A DNA stretch of 37,164 nucleotides from contig VGTL01000023.1 in the NCBI GenBank assembly GCA_016874675.1, positions 1-37,164 of the forward strand, read 5' to 3'. Under the pieces are notes generated by a model that saw only the letters and a program-made list of their open reading frames with translations, had not been told where the DNA came from and ran no database searches. The DNA comes from Methanobacteriota archaeon (GTDB taxonomy: Archaea; Thermoplasmatota; DTKX01; VGTL01). Of the stretch, positions 1-7,977 are shown piece after piece; within the stretch, counting starts at the first letter, position 1, and each line of letters starts with the position of its first letter. The position numbers and the translations under genes are program-made.

Positions 1-17
1 CAGGCGAGCAAACCGCA

Positions 18-34
18 GACGAGCGAAGCTCGTC
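18..34. repeat. short perfect hairpin at window start
   Basis: GACGAGC and GCTCGTC form a 7-bp stem around a GAA loop. No T-run follows on the plus strand. It may be the end of an upstream transcript or of a repeat element cut by the window edge. No gene is visible in bases 1-223 apart from this hairpin and the repeat tract that follows. Confidence 0.4.
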
Positions 35-48
35 CGGGGGCGCACGGG

Positions 49-172
49 TCAAGGCGCAAGGGCCAAGGTGCGAAGTGGGAGGGCTCCTCCTCCTCCGTCC
101 TCTCCCGAAACCCGCCATCCATCCCCGTTCCCTTGTCCCTTGCGCCTTGCGCCTTGCGCCTTGCGCCTTTCT
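49..172. repeat. hairpin repeat element with 7-base units (copy 1)
   Basis: A purine-rich left part (about 49-92, with AAGGCGC-like units) is followed by a pyrimidine-rich right part. The right part contains CCTTGTC, then four exact tandem CCTTGCG units (138-165), then CCTTTCT. The right arm is the reverse complement of the left units, so the tract can fold into a long imperfect hairpin. Short ORFs across it are repeat-encoded and not believed. It belongs to the same family as the tracts near 1630, 18095, 23430, 30705 and 36836. Confidence 0.7.
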
Positions 173-191
173 CCTCGAACATAATCACAAT

Positions 192-201
192 CCATATATA
201 T
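192..201 (+). promoter_or_regulatory. TATA box for the beta-helix protein gene
   Basis: The AT-only run CATATATAT stands in otherwise GC-rich DNA. It is centred about 27 bases before the ATG at 224, the archaeal TATA-to-start distance, so the transcript probably begins at or next to the start codon. Confidence 0.6.
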
Positions 202-223
202 CCGCCCGGGCGATGGACTCAGC

Positions 224-1621
224 ATGGGAGAGGGACGGTCGATTCTTCGCCGGGGCGCGCCCGCCCTCCTGCTGGTTTCCTGCCTTGCGCTGGCCGCGCT
301 CCCGGCGCCGGGCACGGCCGCCTCCCCGCCCGAGCCCGACTGGGTCATCACCTCCGCCGTCACCCTCGACCGGACCGTGAAGGACATCCGGGCCAATGTC
401 CGGATAGAGAGCGGCGGGGAGCTGCGGATGAGCAATTCGACCCTCGTCATGAACTGCTCGAAAGACGGTGAGTTCGAGCTCCTCATCAAGCCTGGCGGGA
501 GGCTCGTCGCGCACCGGGCCAACATCACCTTCGGACCCCCGAGGGCGCATTACTGGTTCCGGGTGGAGGGCTCAATGGAACTGCGCGACAGCGAGATATC
601 CGGCACGCGGGGTATGTTCGACCTGGGGGGAGTCCAGATCACCTCCTCCGACGTCTCCATCCTGAACTGCCGCCTCTTCGACCACCAGTGGTTCGCCCTG
701 GTCATCAACGGGAGCTCCCCCGCGGTGAGCGGCTGCACCATCGACCGCTGCAAGGCCGGCATCCGCGTCGAGAATGGCGCGCGGCCCCAGCTGACCGGGA
801 ACACCATCCGGGACAACGAGCGGGACGGCATCACCGTCCTGTCGGCGACCCCGGTCATCCGGGACAACCGCCTTTCGGGCAACTGGAGGGGCATCGGGCT
901 CTTCCGGTCCAAGCCGGAGATAACCGGCAACACCCTCTCCGGGAGCGGGCTCGTGGGCATCGACTGCTCGGAAGGCTCGGACGCGGCAATAAGCGGCAAC
1001 ACCATCACCGGGAGCGGCCAGGCCGGGATCTCCATACTCACTTCCTCGCCCCGGATAGCCTCAAACAGCATCACCTCCAACGGCGTGGGCATAAACAGCA
1101 CCTCCTCCTCCTGCCGGATCGAGAAGAACACCATCGCCGCCAACCGGGAGTGGGGCATCTTCTCGAAGGGCGGCGCACCGGTGCTGGAGGCGAACCGGTA
1201 CACCGACCCGGCGGGCAACCCCAACGGCCTGGGCGCCGTGGCGACCGTCTGGACGCTCTCCGTCGAGGTGGTCGACTCCATCAAGAAGCCCGTGCCCGGC
1301 GCCACCGTCGTTGTCAAGGACCGTTCGGGGAACGAGGTCTTCCGGGGGGCGACGGCCGAGGACGGCAGGGTGCCGCCCATCGAGCTCTTCCAGATGCGCT
1401 CCACCGACGGCCTGAGCTCGGACGTTTCCACGCCGCACTCCCTCCGGGTGACCTGGGAGGACCTCTCCTCCTCGACCGAGGTCACCATGGACAAGGACCG
1501 CTCCATCCGGGCCCAGCTTGCGCGCGGGTCGTCGGGCGGGTTCATCCCGGGGGCCTGGGCAGTGCTCGCCATCGCGGCCGCCGCCTTGGCGCTGGCGTTC
1601 GCCGCTTTCAGGCGGCGGTGA
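224..1621 (+). CDS. secreted right-handed beta-helix (NosD-like) surface protein
   Basis: The 465-residue product starts with a basic stretch and hydrophobic signal peptide (about 1-32). Residues about 60-330 are repeats of the form G-N-T-I-x-x-N/S-x-x-x-G-I, typical of parallel beta-helix proteins of the NosD/pectate-lyase-like class, with several N-x-S/T sites. Residues about 340-430 look like a carboxypeptidase-regulatory-like beta-sandwich (VPGATVVVKD, then a GATAEDGRV-type stretch). The tail is GGFIPG, a hydrophobic segment (about 442-462) and FRRR. It recalls a PGF-CTERM sorting tail but has PGA where PGF is expected, so it may simply be a membrane anchor. The ATG at 224 is chosen because a TATA box lies 27 bases upstream and the signal peptide follows directly. 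The ligand or substrate is unknown; no catalytic residues were recognised. Confidence 0.8.
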   Translation: MGEGRSILRRGAPALLLVSCLALAALPAPGTAASPPEPDWVITSAVTLDRTVKDIRANVRIESGGELRMSNSTLVMNCSKDGEFELLIKPGGRLVAHRANITFGPPRAHYWFRVEGSMELRDSEISGTRGMFDLGGVQITSSDVSILNCRLFDHQWFALVINGSSPAVSGCTIDRCKAGIRVENGARPQLTGNTIRDNERDGITVLSATPVIRDNRLSGNWRGIGLFRSKPEITGNTLSGSGLVGIDCSEGSDAAISGNTITGSGQAGISILTSSPRIASNSITSNGVGINSTSSSCRIEKNTIAANREWGIFSKGGAPVLEANRYTDPAGNPNGLGAVATVWTLSVEVVDSIKKPVPGATVVVKDRSGNEVFRGATAEDGRVPPIELFQMRSTDGLSSDVSTPHSLRVTWEDLSSSTEVTMDKDRSIRAQLARGSSGGFIPGAWAVLAIAAAALALAFAAFRRR

Positions 1622-1630
1622 GGGGGAAGG

Positions 1631-1729
1631 GGAGCGGGCAGCGGGCAGCGGGGGGGCAGCAGGCAGCGGGCAGCGGCGACGGAACGGACCCGCCTGTCCA
1701 CTGCTCCCCGCTGCCCGCTGCCCGTTTTT
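1631..1729. repeat. hairpin repeat element (copy 2), probable terminator
   Basis: The left arm is built of GGGCAGC-type 7-base units, the centre contains GACGGAACGGACC, and the right arm (about 1699-1724) carries GCTGCCC units complementary to the left arm. A GTTTTT run follows at 1724-1729, so on the plus strand it looks like an intrinsic terminator for the beta-helix gene. It fills the gap between two convergent genes. Confidence 0.7.
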
Positions 1730-1739
1730 CCCCTTTCAC

Positions 1740-2108
1740 CTATTTCCTGGCTCTCAGCGGCAGCTTTCCGCCGGAGGGGAAGAAGAGGCCCAGGAGGAGC
1801 ATAACGGCGAAGGCCAGGGCCGCCACCCCGACGGCCAGGCCGCTGTCCCAGGGCAAATCGAGCACCGCGGCGGACGCGTAGATGACGTAGACGAAGAGGA
1901 GCATGGTGAGGAGCGTCGAGAGCATGTAGAGGCTCTCCACTGGCTGGTGCTTCCAGTCCGCGCGGCCGCGGGGATAGCGCAGGCCGATGTAGGCCAGGAC
2001 CGCGAGCACCGTCACGCCGACGGTCCAGAGGAGCCCCAGCCCCAGCGACAGGCAGAGGATGAAGGCGGCGGTGGCGACCAGGATGAGGAAGGTGTCCATG
2101 GCTCTCAC
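1740..2108 (-). CDS. small polytopic membrane protein, last gene of the AAA+ operon
   Basis: The 122-residue product is almost entirely hydrophobic, with about four membrane segments (roughly 5-25, 27-44, 58-83 and 88-112). A polar loop (YPRGRADWKHQPVES) follows the second segment and a short basic C-terminus (LPLRARK) ends the protein. The GTG start at 2108 overlaps the stop of the upstream AAA+ gene as GTGA, which implies translational coupling; an ATG three codons in (2099) is the alternative. I do not recognise the family. Coupling to the AAA+ gene suggests it is a membrane partner of that protein. Confidence 0.7.
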   Translation of the reverse strand: MRAMDTFLILVATAAFILCLSLGLGLLWTVGVTVLAVLAYIGLRYPRGRADWKHQPVESLYMLSTLLTMLLFVYVIYASAAVLDLPWDSGLAVGVAALAFAVMLLLGLFFPSGGKLPLRARK

Positions 2109-5100
2109 GGCTCCTTCTGGAGGACCTCGAGCACCCTCTGGATGTGGGAGACGGCCTCATCGGCCGCCTTGGCGGATTCCCCGGCGCCATCGCCCTTGCC
2201 CGGCCCCTCGGCGGCTTGGGGCCTTTCAGACCCGCCGGCGCCATCGCCCCCGTCCGTTCCGTCGGTGCCCTTGGACACGTCCGCCCCCGCGGCCGGGGGC
2301 CTCGGGCCGCCCGCGACCTCCCCGCCCGTCCCGGCATCGGGCCCGGCGGCGGGCTCCGCCGGGGCGGCCGGTTCCGCCGTCTCCCCGCCGGCGGGCGGGC
2401 CGCCCGCCCCCGTCCTCGGCCTTCTCCCGGGCCGGGCCCCGCGGCCCTGTCCCCCGTCGTCCGGATGCGTCTGCGGCCGCAATCCGGTCCGGCCGGCGGC
2501 CTCCCGGAACCTCAGGCTGTTGTCCACGAGCTCCTGCGGGAGCGGACGGAGGTATCTTGCGGCCGCCTCCTCGAGGTGGTGCATCTCCAGGGAGCACTCG
2601 CCGTCGGACAGCCCTTCGACTGACAGGCCCTCGAGCGAGTCACCTATCGCGATGAACTTGGCGTCGTTCACGACGTTCGAGAGGTTCTCGCCGTTGCAGC
2701 CCTCGGAGTGGTCCAGGAGCCAGTCTATGTCCAGCGCGCCCTTGCGGGGGACGCCGGCAAGGAGCGTCTCGAGGATCTGGCGCCGCGCGGCGCGGTCGGG
2801 CGGCGGCACGTGGAGGTTGCGGTCGAACCGGCCCGGCCTGAGGAAGGCGCCGTCGAGGTCGGAGGGCCGGTCGGTGGTGGCGATGATGGCCACCCGCTCG
2901 CCCTCGCCGAACAGGTCCACGAACGCCAGGAAGCGCGTCTGCAGGATGCGGTCCTGCAGCTCCTGCGTCCCCGGCCGCCGCGACAGGGCGTCTATGTCGG
3001 TTACCAGCACGAGCGAGGGCGCCGAGTCCCGGGCCTTCTGCGCGAGCTCCTTCAGGACGTCCTCGCCCTGCCCGAGCACCGCCGCCGCCAGCTCGTGGCC
3101 GTTCACGACGGAGAGCGGCAGCTGGGATTCGTTCGCGAATGCCTTGACGAGGTAGGCCTTGCCGCAGCCGGGCGGCCCGTATAGCATGAGGGCGCGCCGC
3201 GGGACGAGCCGGAAGCGCTCCACGAGCTCCGGCTTCCGGAGCGGGATCTCGGCGTTCTCCCGGAGGAACTTCTTGGCCTCCTCCAGGTCCCCCACGTCCT
3301 TGAAGCGGAGCAGCTCCCTCCTCTCGGTGCGGGCCAGGTCGTGGATCTTGCGCTCGTAGCGGGCCTTGATGCGCTGGTACTCCTCGACCATCGTGGGGCT
3401 TATCGAGGGCTTCATGCGGGGCATGATCGCCTGGAAGTCCTCCATGCCCACGGAGCTCACCTTCCCCGAGCGGATGGAGCGCCGCATCGCCGCCGTGGCC
3501 GCCTCCTTGACGAGGTTGGAGAGGTCGGCCCCGGAGAAGCGCTCGGTGGACTTCGACACCTGGGCGACGTCGATGTCCCCGGCCATGGGCTTCCCGCGGA
3601 GGTGGACCTTGAGTATTTCCTTGCGCTCCTCGATGTCCGGCGGCGGGACGTAGATTATCTTGTCGAAGCGGCCGGGGCGCAGGAGCGCCGGGTCGATGAG
3701 CTCCGGCTTGTTGGTGGAGCCCACGAAGATGAGCCCCGAGGCGCGGTCCATGCCGTCCATCTCGGAGAGCATTATGGAAAGCAGCCTGGGCGTCACGTCG
3801 TCGGCGGAGTAGAGGTCCCGGCTCTTCGCGATGGCGTCCACCTCGTCGAAGAAGATGATGCAGGGCTTGCGCTCCTTGGCGGTGCGGAAGAGCTCGGCCA
3901 TCTTTCCCTCGGACTCGCCGTACCACTTCGACATGACGTCGGAGCACTTCACGTTGATCATCTCGACGTTGAGCTCTGTCGCGAGCGCCTTCATGAGCAG
4001 GGTCTTTCCGCACCCCGGAGGCCCGAAGAGCAGTATGCCCTTCGAGGGCTCGATGCCGAAGCGCTCGGAGATGTCGGGGCGCAGGAGCGGCACCACCAGG
4101 CCCTCCTTGAGGTCCTGCTTGACGTCCCGAAGCCCCCCGACCATGTCGAACGAGGTCCTGCCCAGGGCCTTCATGTCGCTCACGCGCGTTCCGACGCCGG
4201 AGACGCCCATGCGGGCGACATAGTACTCGGCGAAGAGGTCCCGCGTCATCAGGGCCGTGGCGGCCGCCACCAGTGTGAGGGCCAGCCCGCAGGCGGCCGC
4301 CGCGGCGACGAGGATGGTGCCGTTGGCGTAGCCCAGCTGGCCCTGGGCGGCCATCGCCAGCGGTCCCGGGAGCGCCACGAGCAGGGCCGCCGAGACCGTC
4401 AGGGCGGCGGTGTCGCGGGATTTGAACGGGGCCCCGAGCCACGCCCCCAGCGAGAGCTCCGGCGTTATTCTCCGCGAGGAGAGCTGGGCCAGGAGGTAGG
4501 CGGCCAGGCACCAGCACGCCACCACGAGGAAGGGCGCCATGGAGGCGCCCAGGTTGGAGTTGATGACCGACGCCATGGCGTCGGTGTCTGCCCCACCGAT
4601 GGCGGAGAAGGCGGCGCCCAGGTCGCCGGGAACGAAGCCGGTCTTGACCGGGTCGGAGAAGGTGATGAAGCTCGTGGCGTGGGGCGCGCCGGCAAGAAGG
4701 CCCGCGGCCACCTGGTCGCCGCAGGTGACGAGGAATGTGAGGAACAGTCCGGCGACCGCGGCCACCGCCACCGCGATGAACGGCGACACGAGCACCGCCG
4801 CCAGCGCCGGTATCACGAACGGGACGCCCAGGCGCGCCAGGAACACGGCGGCGAACACCAGGAAGCCGAACCGCCAGTCGAAGAAGCTGCCCGCGAGCAC
4901 GAAGATGGAGAACACCAGGAAGAGCAACCCGAACTCGGCCGTCTGGTAGGCCGCCGCGGCCGAAACGAAGAGCGACAGGAAGAGCAGCGAGATGTACGGG
5001 AAGCGGTAGGCGAGCGCGCCCAGGACGCCGGCGACCAGGGCCACCATCCACCACGGGTAGAAGGGGACGAACGAGGCGCCCAGGGCGCTCAGGGCGCAGA

Positions 5101-6409
5101 ACGCCACGGGCACGAGCAGCCGGGGCTGCTTGGTCTCGGCCTCGAAGCCCTTCCAGAACGCCGCGCCGCGGCCCTTGCCGTTGCCGTTCTGCTTCCCCTC
5201 TTGCTCCTCTGTCAGCTCCTCGACGGTCAGCTTGCGCTTCCGGTACAGGCCCCACACCGCGAGAGGGACGATGACGAGCGCCGCGACCGTTCCCGCGACC
5301 TCCTCCCATCCGGGCGAGTCCCTCATGGGGTGGAACACCGCGGCAGCGCGGGAGAACCGGAACTCGGCGATGTTGCGCTGGCCGTCGGTCGTGGTGGTCA
5401 CGGTGCGGCTCTGGTTCTGGCCCCCGTACTCGACGGAGATCCGGTAGGTCCCCCAGTGCACGAAGGCCGGGACGGTGTAGGCGACGCCGCCTATCGTGGT
5501 CGTCTCGTGGCTCCAGGTGTCGTTTTCGAACCGGACCCGGGCGCCGTCGACCGGCCGGCCCAGCGTCTCGTCCCTCACGAGGACCGACAGGGCCACGTAG
5601 GTCGTCGGGTCGGGGTTGTCGCCGGCGGGTATGCCGTACTGGAACCAGCCCGACGAGAGCCTCGACATGTACATGTCGTAGGCGTCGACCCGGTAGCTGA
5701 CGTTGAACCCGGGCCGGTTGGGCGTGGAGGCGACGTCCTGGCCGATGACGGCGGTCCCCGAGAACGGATTGTCGAACCGGAAGGGCACGGCGCCCTCGGA
5801 GGACCAGTTGCCCCCCTGGGCCTGGTAGCGCACGAGCACGTCGACCCGCTCGAGCCTCACGGAGGGGCTCCGGCTCTGGACGGAGAGGTTGACCGGCTCC
5901 AGCGCCCGGGGCGACTGCGGGCTCTGGGAGACCAGGATGTTCTCCGTGAATGAGTCGGAGGCGAAGGAGCCGTTCCTCGCCGGGGTGTAGCTGTGCACCG
6001 TCGAGGTCAGCTTCTGGAGGCCCGGGTCCCAGGCGACCACGAAGAAGTCTATCCGGCTGCCCCCGGCGTTGGAGGAGCCCGGTATTACGAAGTACATCGA
6101 CGATTGCCCGCCTCCCGCGAAGCGGAACTCGCCCCCGAACGGGCCGCCCGGCACGGGCGTGCTGGAGCCCGCGGGCGTCATGTTGTAGTACAGGTTGGCG
6201 CCGCCGAAGGTCTGGAGCTCCTTCGCGGTGATGGTCACGTTCACGGCATCCAGGTTCTGCGGGGCGGCGGGCGAAAACGACACATCGATGTTCTCCTCGA
6301 ATGTGGCGTGCACCCAGCCGCCCGCGGCGCCGCCCGGGAGCAGCGCGGCAAGCAGAAGCACGGCGGTCGCGGCCAGGATCGTCTCGGTCCTCAGCTTCTC
6401 AGTATGCAT
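2105..6409 (-). CDS. transmembrane double-AAA+ ATPase with extracellular domain
   Basis: The 1,434-residue protein has a signal peptide (about 10-30), an ectodomain of about 335 residues with Ig-like and carboxypeptidase-regulatory-like segments (about 265-350) and N-glycosylation sites, a first membrane helix (about 370-390), a charged loop (391-428), and about nine more hydrophobic segments (430-725). Cdc48/FtsH-class AAA modules follow. AAA1 (about 750-985) has Walker A GPPGCGKT (796-803), Walker B IIFFDE (851-856), a sensor-like STN and the RPGRFDK arginine pair (911, 914). AAA2 (about 1040-1290) has GPPGCGKA (1078-1085) and TDID (1137-1140) where DE is expected, so it probably binds but hydrolyses poorly or not at all. 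A Gly/Pro/Ala-rich linker (about 1305-1410) leads to a terminal helix. No metalloprotease motif HEXXH is present, so it is not FtsH. The ATG at 6409 lies inside the end of the vWA gene (11-base overlap). It is probably a membrane remodelling or unfolding motor; the substrate is unknown. Confidence 0.85.
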   Translation of the reverse strand: MHTEKLRTETILAATAVLLLAALLPGGAAGGWVHATFEENIDVSFSPAAPQNLDAVNVTITAKELQTFGGANLYYNMTPAGSSTPVPGGPFGGEFRFAGGGQSSMYFVIPGSSNAGGSRIDFFVVAWDPGLQKLTSTVHSYTPARNGSFASDSFTENILVSQSPQSPRALEPVNLSVQSRSPSVRLERVDVLVRYQAQGGNWSSEGAVPFRFDNPFSGTAVIGQDVASTPNRPGFNVSYRVDAYDMYMSRLSSGWFQYGIPAGDNPDPTTYVALSVLVRDETLGRPVDGARVRFENDTWSHETTTIGGVAYTVPAFVHWGTYRISVEYGGQNQSRTVTTTTDGQRNIAEFRFSRAAAVFHPMRDSPGWEEVAGTVAALVIVPLAVWGLYRKRKLTVEELTEEQEGKQNGNGKGRGAAFWKGFEAETKQPRLLVPVAFCALSALGASFVPFYPWWMVALVAGVLGALAYRFPYISLLFLSLFVSAAAAYQTAEFGLLFLVFSIFVLAGSFFDWRFGFLVFAAVFLARLGVPFVIPALAAVLVSPFIAVAVAAVAGLFLTFLVTCGDQVAAGLLAGAPHATSFITFSDPVKTGFVPGDLGAAFSAIGGADTDAMASVINSNLGASMAPFLVVACWCLAAYLLAQLSSRRITPELSLGAWLGAPFKSRDTAALTVSAALLVALPGPLAMAAQGQLGYANGTILVAAAAACGLALTLVAAATALMTRDLFAEYYVARMGVSGVGTRVSDMKALGRTSFDMVGGLRDVKQDLKEGLVVPLLRPDISERFGIEPSKGILLFGPPGCGKTLLMKALATELNVEMINVKCSDVMSKWYGESEGKMAELFRTAKERKPCIIFFDEVDAIAKSRDLYSADDVTPRLLSIMLSEMDGMDRASGLIFVGSTNKPELIDPALLRPGRFDKIIYVPPPDIEERKEILKVHLRGKPMAGDIDVAQVSKSTERFSGADLSNLVKEAATAAMRRSIRSGKVSSVGMEDFQAIMPRMKPSISPTMVEEYQRIKARYERKIHDLARTERRELLRFKDVGDLEEAKKFLRENAEIPLRKPELVERFRLVPRRALMLYGPPGCGKAYLVKAFANESQLPLSVVNGHELAAAVLGQGEDVLKELAQKARDSAPSLVLVTDIDALSRRPGTQELQDRILQTRFLAFVDLFGEGERVAIIATTDRPSDLDGAFLRPGRFDRNLHVPPPDRAARRQILETLLAGVPRKGALDIDWLLDHSEGCNGENLSNVVNDAKFIAIGDSLEGLSVEGLSDGECSLEMHHLEEAAARYLRPLPQELVDNSLRFREAAGRTGLRPQTHPDDGGQGRGARPGRRPRTGAGGPPAGGETAEPAAPAEPAAGPDAGTGGEVAGGPRPPAAGADVSKGTDGTDGGDGAGGSERPQAAEGPGKGDGAGESAKAADEAVSHIQRVLEVLQKEP

Positions 6410-7817
6410 CTTTGTCCCTTTCCTTCAGCTTCTGTCGGATCGTGCGTCGGTTCCTGGGCGAGGCCACGCCCATGCCCCTCATCCGGGTGGGCCCCATCTT
6501 CTGCAGCAGCCGGCCCGCCCCCAGGCCTATGAAGGGCGCGAAGAGGTACACCGGCGGCGAGGGCTGGGTGAGTATTACCACTCCCGGCTGCACCGCCACG
6601 GGCACGGGCGGCGCGTAGGTCGGCAGGAGCGGCGGGGGCGGCGGTGGAGGGGGCGGCGGCGGGGCCGGCGGCGGCAGGAATGCGGGGGGCGGCGGCGGCA
6701 CCGGCCGGATGACGGTCAGCCGGAGCCCGGGCAGCGGCACCGTGGCGGTCCCGCCGCTCCAGTCGGTGTACTCCACCCTGGCGCCGGGCTCCCCGCCCCG
6801 GCCCTCCCAGCGCAGGTCCACCTCGCCGGCGCCGTCGCAGACCACCCTGTAGGACGCGCTCCAGCACTGGCTGAGGTTGAGGGCCGCCACCGTCCAGTTG
6901 AGGAGCGTGAGGCTGCCTGAGGCGACCTCGACCGTGGCGGCCCCGTCCGGCGCCGGCGACACGCTCCCGGGTACCGGCCGCACGCCCGGCGACAGCACCT
7001 CGCAGACCCGGATGTCCTCTCCGGCCGTGTAGTTCTTGAAGCCTCTGCTGATGTTCAGGTAGATGGCCTCGAGCTCGGAGGCCGTCAGGGCGTGGAAGTA
7101 GGCGCCCCCGGTGCGGTCCGCAAGCCATCTTAAAAGCGGCTCGTCGAGGTCGTTGCCTAGGCCGATGGTGTAGAGCACCACCCCCCGGTCCACCATCCTC
7201 TGCACCGTGGCCGGGGTCACGTTGGCCTCCGGCGGGTCCGGTATCCCGTCGGTGAGCAGTATCCCGAGCAGCATCTTGGACCGGTCGCCCCGCGACTCGA
7301 GCTCGGCCGTGGCGCACGAGAGCGCCGCCTCGAGGTTGGTGCCGCTGCTGTAGCCGACCGTGGCAAGATCGGCCTTTATCGCCGTGTAGTCCGAAGAGAG
7401 GCCGTGGCCGTTGACCAATCCCGCCCCGTCGGCGAAGCTGACGACGCAGGCGCGGTCGGGCCAGATCATGCGGTCCACGTACTTCTGGGTGGCCACCACC
7501 CTGAGGAAGTCCGGGTCGCTGCCCGCCATGCTGCCCGAGCGGTCCATGACGAAAACCGTGTCCTGGGGCTCGAACGTGAACGAGGGCTCGCCCGCCCCCT
7601 CCAGGGAGATGTCGACCCGGGCCTCCGAGGGGTCGCCGCCGCTCCCCGCCGGCCAGATCCTGTCGGGCGACACCGACGAGTCGACATCGAGGCGGGGAGG
7701 CTGGGCGCCCACGTTGACGCGGCCCGTGGACGCCGAGACCGGAAGGACGAGCAACGTCGCAAGCAGGATGGCCGCCGCTGCCTGGCACCCCGCCGCCGCT
7801 GCCTTGCGGGCGTCCAC
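6399..7817 (-). CDS. secreted von Willebrand factor A protein with poly-proline stalk
   Basis: From the GTG at 7817 the product has 472 residues: a signal peptide (AAAAILLATLLVLPVSASTG region), a short beta region, and a vWA domain of about 170 residues. The metal-ion-dependent adhesion site is complete: DRSGS, then SGTN, then LTDG. An Ig-like region with paired Cys and N-x-S/T sites follows, then an almost pure proline run of about 30 residues, a weakly hydrophobic segment (VYLFAPFIGLGAG) and a basic tail. It is probably an extracellular adhesion module on a stiff stalk. An ATG at 8009 stays in frame and would add 64 residues, overlapping the upstream gene by 32 bases. I prefer 7817 because the signal peptide then sits at the N-terminus, but no well-spaced ribosome site decides it. 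It is second in the minus-strand operon. Confidence 0.75.
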   Translation of the reverse strand: MDARKAAAAGCQAAAAILLATLLVLPVSASTGRVNVGAQPPRLDVDSSVSPDRIWPAGSGGDPSEARVDISLEGAGEPSFTFEPQDTVFVMDRSGSMAGSDPDFLRVVATQKYVDRMIWPDRACVVSFADGAGLVNGHGLSSDYTAIKADLATVGYSSGTNLEAALSCATAELESRGDRSKMLLGILLTDGIPDPPEANVTPATVQRMVDRGVVLYTIGLGNDLDEPLLRWLADRTGGAYFHALTASELEAIYLNISRGFKNYTAGEDIRVCEVLSPGVRPVPGSVSPAPDGAATVEVASGSLTLLNWTVAALNLSQCWSASYRVVCDGAGEVDLRWEGRGGEPGARVEYTDWSGGTATVPLPGLRLTVIRPVPPPPPAFLPPPAPPPPPPPPPPPLLPTYAPPVPVAVQPGVVILTQPSPPVYLFAPFIGLGAGRLLQKMGPTRMRGMGVASPRNRRTIRQKLKERDKDAY

Positions 7818-7867
7818 CCTCCACGCCTGCAGGTTCTTCAGCCGATTACCACCCGTTCTGATACCGG

Positions 7868-7903
7868 CCCGGGCGGTCGGTGCGGGCCGACGGAGCCACC
7901 CGG
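7868..7903 (-). other. hairpin in the spacer between surface-protein and vWA genes
   Basis: In the roughly 160-base spacer (7818-7977), CCGGGCGGTCGG and CCGACGGAGCCACCCGG can pair with small internal loops around a GTCGG/CCGAC stem. In the mRNA it could limit read-through or mark a processing point between the giant upstream gene and the vWA gene. There is no T-run. If the vWA gene starts at 8009 instead, this would be coding. Confidence 0.3.
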
Positions 7904-7977
7904 ACCGGATCGTGCAGCCGACCAGAATCGCCCCGATCGGTGGGCACCGCCCGCATTTCCGACGCACCCCCACCCTT

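Noticed and set aside
3341..5953. 870-codon plus-strand frame
   Set aside because: It is antisense to the AAA+ gene; the product is Arg/His/Glu/Gly-rich without any recognisable fold.
2105..6409. FtsH protease
   Set aside because: The AAA part resembles FtsH/Cdc48 but no HEXXH zinc site follows; a second AAA module and a low-complexity tail are there instead.
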